This document shows, one piece after another, positions 6,934-16,700 of a stretch of DNA of 64,000 nt. Position numbers and translations under genes: made by a program. The notes below the pieces were generated by a model. That model was not told the origin of the DNA, searched no databases, and worked only from the letters and a program-made list of their open reading frames with translations. This DNA is from [Actinomadura] parvosata subsp. kistnae (GTDB lineage Bacteria > Actinomycetota > Actinomycetes > Streptosporangiales > Streptosporangiaceae), in contig NZ_OOHJ01000022.1 in assembly GCF_900323885.1 (NCBI RefSeq), forward strand, positions 496,001 to 560,000, read 5' to 3'. Position 1 is the stretch's first letter. Each line of letters begins with the position of its first letter.

Positions 6934-9011
6934 GCACGGACGTCCTGACCCCGGCGCCGCCCGGGACGCCGCTGCGGCGGCTGGGCGTCGCCGGGGTCTT
7001 CCTCCTCGCCCTAGCCGCCACCGTCCTGGTGGCGGCCGTGCACCTCACGCAGGGCACCTCCGCCATCGGCGCGCTCGACCTGCTGGCGCTGCCGTTCGGC
7101 GACTCCGGCAATGCCGAGGAGGCCGCCCGCGTGCTGCTGGCCTCGCGGCTGCCCCGGCTGCTGGCCGGCGTCTGCGTCGGCGTCGCGCTCGGCGTGGCGG
7201 GCGCGCTGCTGCAGTCCGTCGCCCGCAACGCGATGGCCGCGCCCGACACGCTGGCCGTCAGCTCGGGCGCGTACCTGGCCGTCGCCGCCGCGGCCGCGTT
7301 CGGGCTGACGCTGCCCGTCGCGGTGTCGGGCGGGCTCGCGCTGTTCGGCGGGCTGGCCGCCGCCGCGCTGGTGCTGGCGCTGTCGGCCGGCGGGCGCACC
7401 GGCACCACCCGGCTCATCCTCGCCGGTACGGCCACGTCGCTGGCCCTCAGCTCGCTGACGAACCTCGTCATGATCCTGTTCGAGCAGGAGACCACCGGCC
7501 TGTTCGCGTGGGGCAGCGGCTCGCTCGTCCAGAGCGACCTCGACGCCGTCACCCAGGTCGGCCCGCTCATCGCGCTCGCGCTCGCCGCGGCGGTGCTGGC
7601 CGGCCCCCGCCTGGACATCCTCGGCCTGGGCGACGACACCGCCACCGTCCTCGGCGTGAACGTGCGGCGGCTGCGCCTGTGGCTCACCCTGCTGGCCGTG
7701 CTGCTCGCCGCGGCGGCCGTCACGATCGCCGGCCCGATCGGCTTCGTCGGCCTGTGCGCGCCCGTCGTCGTGCGGCTGCTGCCGAAGTCCGTCCCCGGGC
7801 TGCACCGGCACCGCATGCTGCTGCCCCTGTCGGGCATCGCGGGCGTGCTCATCATGCTGGGCTCCGACATCCTGCTGCGGGCCGCGCTCGGCGCGCAGGC
7901 CGGGGTGGAGGTGCCGCCCGGCGTCGTGACCACCGTGATCGGCGCGGCGGTGATGATCTGGCTGGCCCGCCGCTACCGCGACGCGGGCCCCACCCGCAAG
8001 CCGCCCGCCGTGCGCACCGGCGGGGCCCGCTCGCGCGCGGCCTTCCTCGCCGTGACCGGCCTCTGCGCCGCCCTGCTCGCGGGCGCGATCGTGCTGGGGC
8101 TGCTCGGCGGCGACCGGTGGCTACTCACCGGCGACGTGTTCAACTGGCTCCAGGGACGCAGCGGGCGCGCGCTCACGTACGTGCTCGACCAGCGCTGGCC
8201 CCGGGTCGGCGCCGCCGTCCTCGCCGGCGCCGCCCTCGCCGTGGCGGGCGCGGCCGTGCAGGCCGTGTGCCGCAACCCGCTCGCCGAGCCCGGCGTGCTC
8301 GGCGTCACCACCGGCGCCGGCGTCGGCGCCGTCGGGCTGATCACGCTCGCGCCGACGGCCGGCATCTGGGCGATGTCCGCCGCGGCCGGCACCGGCGCGC
8401 TCGTCGCGTTCGGCCTCGTGTACGGGCTGGCGTGGCGCGGCGGGCTCAGCTCCGACCGGCTCGTCCTCATCGGCGTCGCCATGCAGGCCGCCTGCACCGC
8501 CATCACCGTGCTGATCATCGTCCTGTCCGACCCGTGGAACACGGCCAAGGCCCTGACCTGGCTGTCCGGCTCCACCTACGGGCGGGTGCCCGTGCAGCTC
8601 GTCCCCGTCCTGCTCGCGCTGGCCCTCGTCGTCCCGCTGCTGGTGTGGCTGCGCCGCGACCTCGACCTGCTCGCCCTGGACGAGGACACGCCGCGCGTCC
8701 TCGGCGTCCCCCTGGAGCCCGTCCGGCTGGGCGCCCTCGCCGGCGCGGTGCTGCTCACCTCCACGGCGGTCTCGGCGGTCGGCGTCGTCGCGTTCGTCGG
8801 CCTGGTGGCCCCGCACGCCGCCCGCGCCCTGGTCGGCGCCCATCACGCCCGCGTGCTGCCGGTCGCGGCGCTGATCGGGGCGCTGCTGGTCAGCCTGGCC
8901 GACACACTCGGGCGTACCGTGATCGCGCCGGCACAGGTGCCGGCGGGGCTGGTGACGGCGCTGATCGGGACGCCGTACTTCGTGTACCTGCTGTGGCGGG
9001 CGCGCGCCTGA
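6930..9011 (+). CDS. Fused FecCD-type siderophore permease (double domain)
   Basis: The 693-residue membrane protein contains two consecutive FecCD permease domains, as in FhuB. The first half carries LPRLLAGVCVGVALGVAGALLQ and the second half the matching WPRVGAAVLAGAALAVAGAAVQ. Both halves end in the GFVGL segments that contact the ATPase. One polypeptide thus supplies what is usually a permease heterodimer, about 20 helices in all. The start is TTG at 6930, overlapping the lipoprotein stop by four bases (TTGA), a sign of coupled translation. A GC-rich hairpin after the stop separates it from the convergent TetR gene. Confidence 0.92.
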   Translation: MSTDVLTPAPPGTPLRRLGVAGVFLLALAATVLVAAVHLTQGTSAIGALDLLALPFGDSGNAEEAARVLLASRLPRLLAGVCVGVALGVAGALLQSVARNAMAAPDTLAVSSGAYLAVAAAAAFGLTLPVAVSGGLALFGGLAAAALVLALSAGGRTGTTRLILAGTATSLALSSLTNLVMILFEQETTGLFAWGSGSLVQSDLDAVTQVGPLIALALAAAVLAGPRLDILGLGDDTATVLGVNVRRLRLWLTLLAVLLAAAAVTIAGPIGFVGLCAPVVVRLLPKSVPGLHRHRMLLPLSGIAGVLIMLGSDILLRAALGAQAGVEVPPGVVTTVIGAAVMIWLARRYRDAGPTRKPPAVRTGGARSRAAFLAVTGLCAALLAGAIVLGLLGGDRWLLTGDVFNWLQGRSGRALTYVLDQRWPRVGAAVLAGAALAVAGAAVQAVCRNPLAEPGVLGVTTGAGVGAVGLITLAPTAGIWAMSAAAGTGALVAFGLVYGLAWRGGLSSDRLVLIGVAMQAACTAITVLIIVLSDPWNTAKALTWLSGSTYGRVPVQLVPVLLALALVVPLLVWLRRDLDLLALDEDTPRVLGVPLEPVRLGALAGAVLLTSTAVSAVGVVAFVGLVAPHAARALVGAHHARVLPVAALIGALLVSLADTLGRTVIAPAQVPAGLVTALIGTPYFVYLLWRARA

Positions 9012-9029
9012 CCCCGATCCGGCGCGCGC
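9000..9029. terminator. Hairpin between convergent genes
   Basis: GCGCGCGCC at 9000-9008 pairs with GGCGCGCGC at 9021-9029 across a 12-base loop. The hairpin includes the end of the permease gene and ends next to the stop of the convergent TetR gene, so it could stop transcription from both sides. There is no U-tract, as is common in actinomycetes. Confidence 0.5.
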
Positions 9030-9614
9030 TCAGTCGAACGGGCGGGCGACCTCGTCCAGCGCCAGCACCGTGAGCTCGTACAACGATCGGGTCTCCCGAT
9101 CGGCGCACCACCACTGCGTGGCCACGCGCATCGCGGCCAGGAACGCGGCGGTGATCATCTCGGGCCGCACGTCCCCCGGCTGCTCCCGCCCGGCCACCGC
9201 CTGGCTCAGCTCGCGCTCCAGCCGCACCCGCCCGGCGAGCTGCCTGGCCAGCAGCGAGGGGTGGTTCATGGCCAGGCGGGCCCGCTGGTGCCATTCCCTG
9301 TCGGGCCCGCCGGTCTCGGAGTAGAGAATCTGCAACGCGCCGCGCAGCGCCTGCCAGGCGGTCCGGCCGGCCGGCTGCTCGCGCACCCGGGTCACGAGGG
9401 TGTCGAGGCGCTGCTCGTCGCCGTACAGCAGCGCGTCCTCCTTGCCGTCGAAGTAGTTGGAGAACGTGCGGCGGGAGATGTTGGCGGCGTCGGCGATGGC
9501 TTCGACGGTGACGTTGTCGAGGCCGTGCTCGACGGTGAGCCGCAGCGCGGCCTCGTGCACGGCCTGCCGGGTCTGGGCCTTTTTGCGTTCCCGGAGACCT
9601 GTTGTGTTGCCCAT
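9030..9614 (-). CDS. TetR-family regulator
   Basis: The 194-residue protein carries a TetR N-terminal DNA-binding domain: RKKAQTRQAVHEAALRLTVE, then the helix-turn-helix IADAANISRRTFSNYFDGKEDAL. The C-terminal domain is typical of the family but does not reveal a ligand. ATG 9614 is preferred over the in-frame GTG at 9623 because the family sequence starts right after it; no clear ribosome site is seen for either. It is divergent from the DHA2 efflux gene with a short shared promoter region, so it most likely represses that pump. A TetR binding site could not be identified with confidence. Confidence 0.9.
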   Translation of the reverse strand: MGNTTGLRERKKAQTRQAVHEAALRLTVEHGLDNVTVEAIADAANISRRTFSNYFDGKEDALLYGDEQRLDTLVTRVREQPAGRTAWQALRGALQILYSETGGPDREWHQRARLAMNHPSLLARQLAGRVRLERELSQAVAGREQPGDVRPEMITAAFLAAMRVATQWWCADRETRSLYELTVLALDEVARPFD

Positions 9615-9728
9615 GATGAGCACAGCTTACCCAACGGGAATAAATGCTCAATGCGCAAAGTTGCCCCATGTGCATGTAAGGTGTCCGGGTTGATCTCTTC
9701 CCTCTAGAACGTGAAACGGAGGTCGCGC

Positions 9729-11312
9729 GTGAGTGCACAGCCGGCAGCGCCGCCCGCAGCGGCGGAGCCGATGACCCACCGCCAAATCCTCGAAGCTCTC
9801 AGCGGCCTGCTGCTGGTCCTGTTCGTCGCCATGCTCAGCGGCACCATCGTCTCGGTGGCGCTGCCCCAGATCATCGGCGCGCTGGACGGCACGCAGTCGC
9901 AATACACCTGGGTCGTCACGGCGTCGCTGCTGGCCTCGACCGCCTCGACCCCCATCTGGGGCAAGCTCGCCGACCTGTTCAACAAGAAGCTGCTGCTCCA
10001 GATCGCCATCGTGATCTTCATGCTCAGCTCGCTGGCCTGCGGCTTCGCCCAGAACACCGGCCAGCTCATCGCGTTCCGCGCGCTGCAGGGCCTCGGCATG
10101 GGCGCGCTGCAGATCCTCGCCCAGGTCGTCATCGCCGCCATGATCTCGCCCAAGGAACGCGGCCGCTACAACGGCTACCTCGGCGCCGTCATGGCCGTCG
10201 CCACCGTCGGCGGACCGCTGCTCGGCGGCCTCATCGCCGACACCTCCTGGCTCGGCTGGCGCTGGTGCTTCTTCATCGCCGTGCCGTTCACCATCGCCGC
10301 GTTCGCGCTGCTGGCCAAGACCCTGCACATCCCCACCGTGCGGCGCGCCAACGTCAGCATCGACTACTGGGGCGCCACCCTCATCGCCGCCGGCGTCAGC
10401 ATCCTGCTCATCTGGGTCACCTTCGTCGGCAACGACTTCGACTGGCTGTCCTGGCAGACCGCCGCGCTCGCCGGCGGCGGCGTGGTGCTGCTCGCCCTCG
10501 CCACCTGGGTCGAGTCGATCGTCAAGGAGCCGGTCGTGCCGCTGCACGTCATCCGGCGCCGCACCCCCGCCCTGGCCATCCTGGCCAGCCTCGCGGTCGG
10601 CATGGCCATGTTCGGCGGCTCGGTCTTCCTCGGCCAGTACTTCCAGATCGGCCGCGGCTTCAGCCCCACCGAGGCGGGCCTGCTGACCATCCCCATGATG
10701 GCCGGCGTGCTCTTGTCGTCCACGATCAGCGGCCGGATGGTGTCCAACACCGGCAAGACCAAGCCGTACATCCTCGTCGGCCTGGTCGTCCTGCTGGCCG
10801 GATTCGGGGGCCTGGCCACCATCGACCACCAGACCTCGCTGGTGCTCATCTCTCTCTACATGCTCGCCGTCGGCATCGGCGTCGGCATGTCCATGCAGAA
10901 CCTCGTCCTCGTCATCCAGAACACCGTCCCCCTCAGCGAGATCGGCGCCGCCAGCGGCGCGGTCACGTTCTTCCGCTCGCTCGGCGGCACCGTCGGCGTG
11001 TCGGTGCTCGGCGCGGTGCTCGCCAACCAGGTCGCCACCAGCATCACCGAAGGGCTGGCCAAGGCCGGGATCCCGGTCGGCGGCGACGCCGCCGCGGCCG
11101 GCGGCAGCCTCAACATCGCCGCGCTGCCCGAGCCGATCAAGGAGATCGTCAGGGCCGCGTACGGCGACGCCACCGGCCACATCTTCCTCATCTCGGCGGC
11201 CATCGCCGTCGTCGGCCTCATCGCCGCCGCCTTCCTCAAGCCCGCCAAGCTCCGCGACAGCCTCGACCTGCCGGCGCCCGCGCCCAAGGAGGAGGCCGTC
11301 ACGGGCGCCTGA
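9729..11312 (+). CDS. DHA2-family MFS multidrug efflux transporter
   Basis: The 527-residue protein is a 14-helix drug:proton antiporter of the EmrB/QacA group. Motif A appears as GKLADLFNKK after the second helix, and the fifth-helix region carries the motif C-like GPLLGGLI. GTG 9729 follows ACGGAGG with six-base spacing, better than the ATG-frame extension to 9711. The divergent TetR gene is the probable repressor. Expected action is export of a hydrophobic or cationic drug across the cytoplasmic membrane, but the substrate cannot be predicted. A strong terminator hairpin follows the gene. Confidence 0.93.
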   Translation: MSAQPAAPPAAAEPMTHRQILEALSGLLLVLFVAMLSGTIVSVALPQIIGALDGTQSQYTWVVTASLLASTASTPIWGKLADLFNKKLLLQIAIVIFMLSSLACGFAQNTGQLIAFRALQGLGMGALQILAQVVIAAMISPKERGRYNGYLGAVMAVATVGGPLLGGLIADTSWLGWRWCFFIAVPFTIAAFALLAKTLHIPTVRRANVSIDYWGATLIAAGVSILLIWVTFVGNDFDWLSWQTAALAGGGVVLLALATWVESIVKEPVVPLHVIRRRTPALAILASLAVGMAMFGGSVFLGQYFQIGRGFSPTEAGLLTIPMMAGVLLSSTISGRMVSNTGKTKPYILVGLVVLLAGFGGLATIDHQTSLVLISLYMLAVGIGVGMSMQNLVLVIQNTVPLSEIGAASGAVTFFRSLGGTVGVSVLGAVLANQVATSITEGLAKAGIPVGGDAAAAGGSLNIAALPEPIKEIVRAAYGDATGHIFLISAAIAVVGLIAAAFLKPAKLRDSLDLPAPAPKEEAVTGA

Positions 11313-11355
11313 CGCCCGCCCTCACGGGCCTTGGACGCCCATCCTTCTCGGACCA

Positions 11356-11400
11356 GGAAGGCCGCGTTCCCCGAAATCGCCCTCGGGGACGCGGCCTTCC
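11356..11400. terminator. Strong bidirectional terminator hairpin
   Basis: The arm at 11356-11374 (GGAAGGCCGCGTTCCCCGA) pairs with 11383-11400 (TCGGGGACGCGGCCTTCC), with one bulged T and an eight-base loop. It lies between the convergent MFS gene and the ArsC-like gene. With an 18-bp GC-rich stem it is the most stable simple hairpin noticed in the window. Confidence 0.88.
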
Positions 11401-11404
11401 GCCC

Positions 11405-11758
11405 CTACAGCACCGAACGGACCGCGTCCTCGGACCGGCCGATCACCGCGGACCCGTCATCGGCCGTGATGATCGGCCGCTGGATCAGGATCGGGTTCTG
11501 CGCCAAAGCCCTGATCCACCGGTCCCGCGCCATCGCATCCCGCGGCCACCCGTCCAGCCCCAGCTCGGCCGCCCGCGCCTCCCCCGTCCGCGTGATGTCC
11601 CACGGCTCCAGGCCGAGCCTGGACAGCACCTCGCGCAGCTCCGGCTCGCTCGGCGGGTCCTCCAGGTAGTGGCGCACGGTGTACTGGGCGGACTCGGCGT
11701 CCAGGACGGACAGCGCGGAGCGGCACTTCGAGCACGCGGGGTTGATCCAGATCTCCAT
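11405..11758 (-). CDS. ArsC/Spx-family thioredoxin-fold protein
   Basis: The 117-residue protein has the ArsC fold: the start MEIWINPACSKC carries the catalytic-type Cys (C9, with C12 forming CSKC), and the later ILIQRPIITADDG segment holds the cis-proline region. It resembles glutaredoxin/thioredoxin-coupled arsenate reductases, but also YfgD/YffB-type relatives whose role is not arsenate reduction. No arsenite efflux pump or ArsR lies nearby, so a true arsenic role is uncertain. ATG 11758 is the only good start. The gene is convergent with the MFS gene across the terminator. Confidence 0.85.
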   Translation of the reverse strand: MEIWINPACSKCRSALSVLDAESAQYTVRHYLEDPPSEPELREVLSRLGLEPWDITRTGEARAAELGLDGWPRDAMARDRWIRALAQNPILIQRPIITADDGSAVIGRSEDAVRSVL

Positions 11759-11888
11759 GCCAGTAGACGGTATCGGGCTCTTCGCGTGGAAGGCGCCTGC
11801 CGGACGCTCGTCATGGAAACAGTCGAGATCGGGTCAGCACTCTTCCCGCCCCGCCCCGGCCGCCGTCCCCGCGCGTGCCGCCCTCGCT

Positions 11889-11961
11889 ATAACGAGAGCC
11901 GCACCGATCCTTCATGACGAGAGGCGCACCGATCGCCATGACGAGAGGCGCACCGATCTCC
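11889..11961 (+). repeat. Three tandem 24-25 bp repeats before the exported lyase-like gene
   Basis: Units at 11889-11913, 11914-11937 and 11938-11961 share the core ACGAGAGSCGCACCGATC. The last two differ only at the final bases, while the first has one extra base. They lie directly upstream of the chosen GTG start at 11983. The second and third units each begin with an in-frame ATG, so they could be translated if an earlier start is used. A role as binding sites for a regulator or as slippage products is open. Confidence 0.8.
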
Positions 11962-11982
11962 GCCGAGCCGAGGGAGGCCCCC

Positions 11983-13788
11983 GTGACCCGACGCATCGCC
12001 ACCGCCCTCGGCCTGGTCGCCGCCCTGTGCGTACCGGGCCAGGCGGTCGCCGAGCCCCCGCCTCCCCCGGCACTGCGCCCGGCATCGAATCCGGCACTGC
12101 AGCCGGCGCTGCACCCGGCACCGCAGACGGCACTGCGCCCGGCATCGCACCCGACACTGCAGACGGCACCGCAGCAGGCATCGCAGCTGGCACTGCAGCC
12201 GACGCCTCGCCCGCTCGATCTCGTGCTGGACGGCGGCTCGTTCACGCTCCAGGACGCCTTCGCGATCCTCGACGGGCGTCCCGTGTCGGCGCGGCTCGCG
12301 CCCTCCGCCCGTACCGCGATGGCCAGGACCCGGGCCGGCGCGCTGGCCGCCCTGGACGACCAGCGCGTCTACGGCTGGAACCAGGCGCTGGGGCCGCTCA
12401 AGGACCGGCCGCTCACGACGGAGCAGCAGGAGCGGTTCCAGCGCAACATCCTGCGCTCCCACGCCGCCGGCGTCGGCGAGCCGCTGCCGGACGACGTGGT
12501 CAGGCTGGCCCTCGTCCTGAAGGCGAACCAGCTCGCCAGGGGCCATGCCGGCGTCCGCCCGGAGGTGCCGCAGCGGCTGCTGGACCTGGTCAACGCCGGA
12601 GTCGTGCCCCGGATGCCGCAGATCGGCTCGCTCGGCACCGGCGACCTGCAGCCGCAGGCCGCGGCGGGCCTGGCGGCCATCGGCGAGGACGCCCCCGTGC
12701 GTTACCGCGGCCAGGAGGGGCCCGCCTCCGAGCTGCTGCCGCGGGCCGGCCTGCCCAGGGACTTCACCCTCCAGGCCGGGGAGGCGCTGCCGATCGTCAG
12801 CGGCAGCACCGTGCTGGCCGCCACGCTGGCGCACGCCGTGCACCGCGCCACCGCGCTCGCCGACCAGGCGGAGGGGGCGTTCGCCCTGTTCATGGAGGCG
12901 ACCAGGGCCGAGCGCGGCGCGCTGGACGCCCGTACCCACGCCGAACGCCACATCCCCGAGGAGAGCGCGGTCGCCGCCCGGCTGCGCGCGATGGTGGCGG
13001 GCTCGCGCTGGATGACGGCGGAGGGCCGCCGCCGGCTCAGCCCCGAGCCCCGCGTCCAGGACGCGGTGTCGGTACGGGCGGCGCCGCACGTCCTCGCCGG
13101 CCTCCGGCACACGCTCGCGGACGCCCGCCGCGCCCTGACCCGCGAGGCCAACTCCTCCACCTTCAACCCGCTGGTGTTCCGGCGCGAGCGGGGACCGGGG
13201 TACGAGTTCGTGATGGGCGGCAACTGGGACGGTTCCGTCATGGGCCACCTGGCCGACACCCTGAACGCGGAGATCACCGACGTCGCCGTCCTGTCCCAGG
13301 AACTGTCCGCCCGTCTGCTGTCCCCCAGGTGGAGCTACGGCCTCCCGGCGAACCTGGCCGGCCCGCCCGTCGGCCTGAACTCCGGCCTGGTGCAGGTGCA
13401 GACGGTGGCCGCCGCCCTGATCCCCGAGATGCAGGCCAGGGCCACCCCGGCCGGCACCCTGTCCCGCCCGGTCAAGGACGGCCAGGAGGACCACAACCCG
13501 ATGGCCATGGCCTCGGCCCGCCACCTGCATGAGAACCTCGACCGGCTGGAGATCGTCCTGGCCGTCCAGTACCTGATGTCCGCCCAGGGCATCGACCTCA
13601 TCGCCGACCGGATGACGGGCCTCCCCCTGGCCACCACCACGAGCGGGTTGCTAACGGAACTCAGACGCTACGTGGCACCGCTCGCCGACGACCGCTACCA
13701 GACCCCCGACCTGGAACGAGCGATCTGGCTGGTCCGCAACCGGCGGCTGCTGCCGTCCGGGTTCAGGCGATCCGGTACGCCCGGATGA
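11983..13788 (+). CDS. Exported aromatic amino acid lyase homologue lacking the MIO triad
   Basis: The 601-residue protein begins with a Sec-type signal (RRIATALGLVAALCVPGQAVAE) and a Pro/Ala/Gln-rich linker (about 25-70) built from DNA repeats of 60 bp. It then follows the histidine/phenylalanine ammonia-lyase family: VYGWNQALG (Tyr130), SHAAGVGEPLP, HAGVRPEV, SSTFNPL and QEDH (501-504). The MIO-forming Ala-Ser-Gly is missing: the family GS-x-GASGDL reads GSLGTGDL (215-222), one residue short and without the Ser. Other active-site positions differ too, with ING read as VSG. So it may not deaminate amino acids. GTG 11983 has AGGGAGG upstream. The gene overlaps the convergent subtilase 3' end by 26 bp. 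Confidence 0.8.
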   Translation: MTRRIATALGLVAALCVPGQAVAEPPPPPALRPASNPALQPALHPAPQTALRPASHPTLQTAPQQASQLALQPTPRPLDLVLDGGSFTLQDAFAILDGRPVSARLAPSARTAMARTRAGALAALDDQRVYGWNQALGPLKDRPLTTEQQERFQRNILRSHAAGVGEPLPDDVVRLALVLKANQLARGHAGVRPEVPQRLLDLVNAGVVPRMPQIGSLGTGDLQPQAAAGLAAIGEDAPVRYRGQEGPASELLPRAGLPRDFTLQAGEALPIVSGSTVLAATLAHAVHRATALADQAEGAFALFMEATRAERGALDARTHAERHIPEESAVAARLRAMVAGSRWMTAEGRRRLSPEPRVQDAVSVRAAPHVLAGLRHTLADARRALTREANSSTFNPLVFRRERGPGYEFVMGGNWDGSVMGHLADTLNAEITDVAVLSQELSARLLSPRWSYGLPANLAGPPVGLNSGLVQVQTVAAALIPEMQARATPAGTLSRPVKDGQEDHNPMAMASARHLHENLDRLEIVLAVQYLMSAQGIDLIADRMTGLPLATTTSGLLTELRRYVAPLADDRYQTPDLERAIWLVRNRRLLPSGFRRSGTPG

Positions 13789-16700
13789 CGGTCTGCTCGA
13801 CCGTGTTGCCCGTCATGTCCGTCGACTTTGCCCGTAGCGACACGAACCCCGGCGTGTCCGGGTGCCGGAGCACGATGGCGGGGCCGCGTACCTGTGCCTT
13901 CTGCCAGGTGGCGCCGTCGTCGTAGGAGACCTCGACCGACAGCGTGCGCGGGCGGGTCGCCGTGCTGCCCGGCAGCCGGTGCACCGTCACCGGGACGGTG
14001 AAGCGGCGGCCGGCCGGGGCCGTGTTGTGGGCGTCCAGGGCGGGGGTGAAGCGGACCACGGACACCGGGAGGCGGGTGAGGGCGGGTGTGGTGTCGGAGT
14101 GGAACGTCCAGGTCGCCGACACGCGGGTGGACAGGGTGGCGGGGGCGCCGCGTTCGGCCTCGGCGGCCAGCCGGTACGTGGCCCGGCCCGCCGGTACGGG
14201 GAGGTCGGCGGTCAGGGACGGCGACTCGGCCACCGGCTTGCCGTCGCGGTGGAGGGTGAGGTGTTCGGTGGCGCGGGTGGAGAGGCCGAGGGCGCCGCGG
14301 CCGTCGCCGAACAGGTGGAGGTCGGCCGAGATGACGTCGCCGGTCCTGCTGAGGCTGTCGCCGGGCTGGTCGCCGGTCGGGAGTGCGGGCCGAAGACGCC
14401 GCGGTTCCACCGCTCGGTCGTGGTGCGGCCGGCCGGGTAGTGCGTGAAGCCGGACTCGAAGCGGTTGAGCCGGCCGTCGGAGCCGTACTCGAACAGGTGG
14501 TGCTGCCAGCGGATGCCGTCGTCGGTGTTGACGTACTCGGTGCGGGTGGACGGGAGCTCGGTCGGGACGGTGGCCAGGCTGGAGGGGATGCTGCCGCGGC
14601 GCGGCCAGGCCTGGCTGGTGGTCTCGGCGGTGGCGTCCGGCAGGTGGGCGGCGTAGTCGCGGCGGACGACGGCCAGGTTCTCGGGGTTGACGGAGCGTTC
14701 GAAGCCGGTGGGCAGGCGTCCTGGCTCGAACCAGGCGAGCCGGTAGTCGGAGGTGCCGGCCGTCCACTGGCCCGTCACCATGCTGAGCAGCCGGTCGTCG
14801 GCGCGGTCCGGGCCGAGCTGGACGGTGAAGAGCCGGTCGAAGGAGCGGCCGAGCCAGCTGCGCGCGAACCCGCCGCCGGGCTCCCGCCACTGGTAGACGA
14901 CCTGGGCGAGGCTCGGTGTGGCGCCGTCCGCGGGGGGCCGGACCAGCAGCGGGCGGCCGAGCCGGGCGTCGGCCTCGATCGTGCGGTCGCGGTCGAGGAT
15001 CACCTCGGGCTGGACGAGCAGGGTGAGGCCGGTTTCGTCCAGGACCACGGTGTCCACGGACCATCTGCCCTTGGGCAGCCGGGCGCGGTAGGTGCTCTCG
15101 CCGCCGAACACGATGATCGGCTGCGTCTCGGCGTCCAGCCGGGCGATCGACATCTCGAAGTCGCCAGTGGCGGCGCCGCTCCTGTCGGTGTGGCGGACGG
15201 TCAGCTCGTAGCTCTCGACTTCCTTCTCCACGCCGACGGGGGTGCTGACGTGCACACCGCCGGGGGCGGTGGCGACGACGTACCCGCCGAGCAGGCCGTC
15301 GGGGACGTCGGCCCGCGTGTCGGCGGTGACCGTCGCCTCGGCCTGCCCGCCGGCGGGGACGGTCAGCGTGGCCGGGCTGACGGAGAACGCCGCGCCGGCC
15401 TGGGACTCCAGGGTGAGCGTGACGGAGGCGGCGGACGGGTTGCGGTAGACGAGCTTGCGTGCCACCGGACGGTCGTCGTCGTGGGGCCACGCCTGCCGGC
15501 CGAAGCCGAGCGTGGCCGGCTCGGCGGTCACGGACTGGGCGGTCGCGCGGTCCACGTTCACGCGGCCGGCGCCCTGCGTGAAGACGCCGGTCCCGGCGGC
15601 CGGCTCGGCGGAGGCCATCAGCGCGGCCTTCAGCAGGCCGCCCGTCCAGTCCGGGTGTTGTCCCGCGAGGATGGCCGCGGCGCCCGCCACGTGCGGGGTG
15701 GCCATCGAGGTGCCGGACTTCGTGACGTACGGGCCGGAGCCGGGGCTGTCCTTGCCCCGCGCGGCCGTGATCTCGACGCCGGGGGCGGTGATGTCCGGCT
15801 TGACCTCGCCGGCCGGGCCCGGCCCCCGGCTGGAGAACGGCGCGGGCTCGTCGGAGGCGTTCACCGCGCCCACGGCGAGGGCCGCGCCGGCCGAGGCGGG
15901 GCTGCTGACCGCGCGTTCCTGGCCCGCGTTGCCGGCCGCGGCGACGAAGAGCGTGCCGTACTGCTCGCTGAGCGTGCGCACCGCCTGCTCCAGCGGGTCC
16001 TCCTCCGGCGTGTCGGCGGTGCCGAGGCTCATGTTGACCACCTTCGCGCCCTGCTCGGCGGCCCACTGCATGCCGGCCAGGATCGCGGAGTCGGTGCAGT
16101 AGATCTCCTCGCACACCCGCCCGTCGAGCAGCTCGGCGTCCGGCGCGACGCCGCGGTAGCGGCCGCCGGACGCGGCGCCGCTCCCGGCGATCGTGGAGGC
16201 GACGTGCGTGCCGTGCCCGACGAGGTCGCGCTCGTCGGGCGCCTCGGTGAAGTCCTTCCTGGCGACGACCTTGCCCGCCAGGTCGGGGTGGGTGGCGTCG
16301 ATCCCCGTGTCGAGCACCGCGACCTTGACGCCGGCGCCGGTGTGGCCCTTCGCCCAGGCCGCGGGCGCGCCGATCTGCGGGACGCTGACGTCCAGCGACA
16401 CCTTCCTGCGCCCGTCCAGCCAGATCTTCGAGCCGGGGGTCAAAGACCGGCGGCGGGTGAGGTCCTGCCAGAACGCGTCGGGACGGGCCTCGACCGCGTA
16501 CCCGCCGACGGCGGTGAGCGGCGTGACCGCTCCGGCCGCGGCCATCGTCCTGGGCTGCCCGGCGCCGGTGACGATGAGCGGCACGCTGCCCCGCCGGTCG
16601 TCGTAGCCGGATTCGAGCAGCCCCGTGACGTCGAACAGCCTCGGGTCGAGGCGGCCCGCCCGCAGCAGCGGCCGGGCGTCGCTGGGGACGATCCGCAGCC

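Noticed and set aside
9624..9728. TetR operator between the divergent TetR and DHA2 efflux genes
   Set aside because: Only short imperfect inverted repeats (for example GCAA-AG-TTGC) were seen, too weak to call a site.
12064..12215. Repetitive Pro/Ala/Gln-coding DNA as a mobile or structural repeat
   Set aside because: The period stays in frame and encodes a linker between the signal peptide and the domain, so it is a coding repeat.
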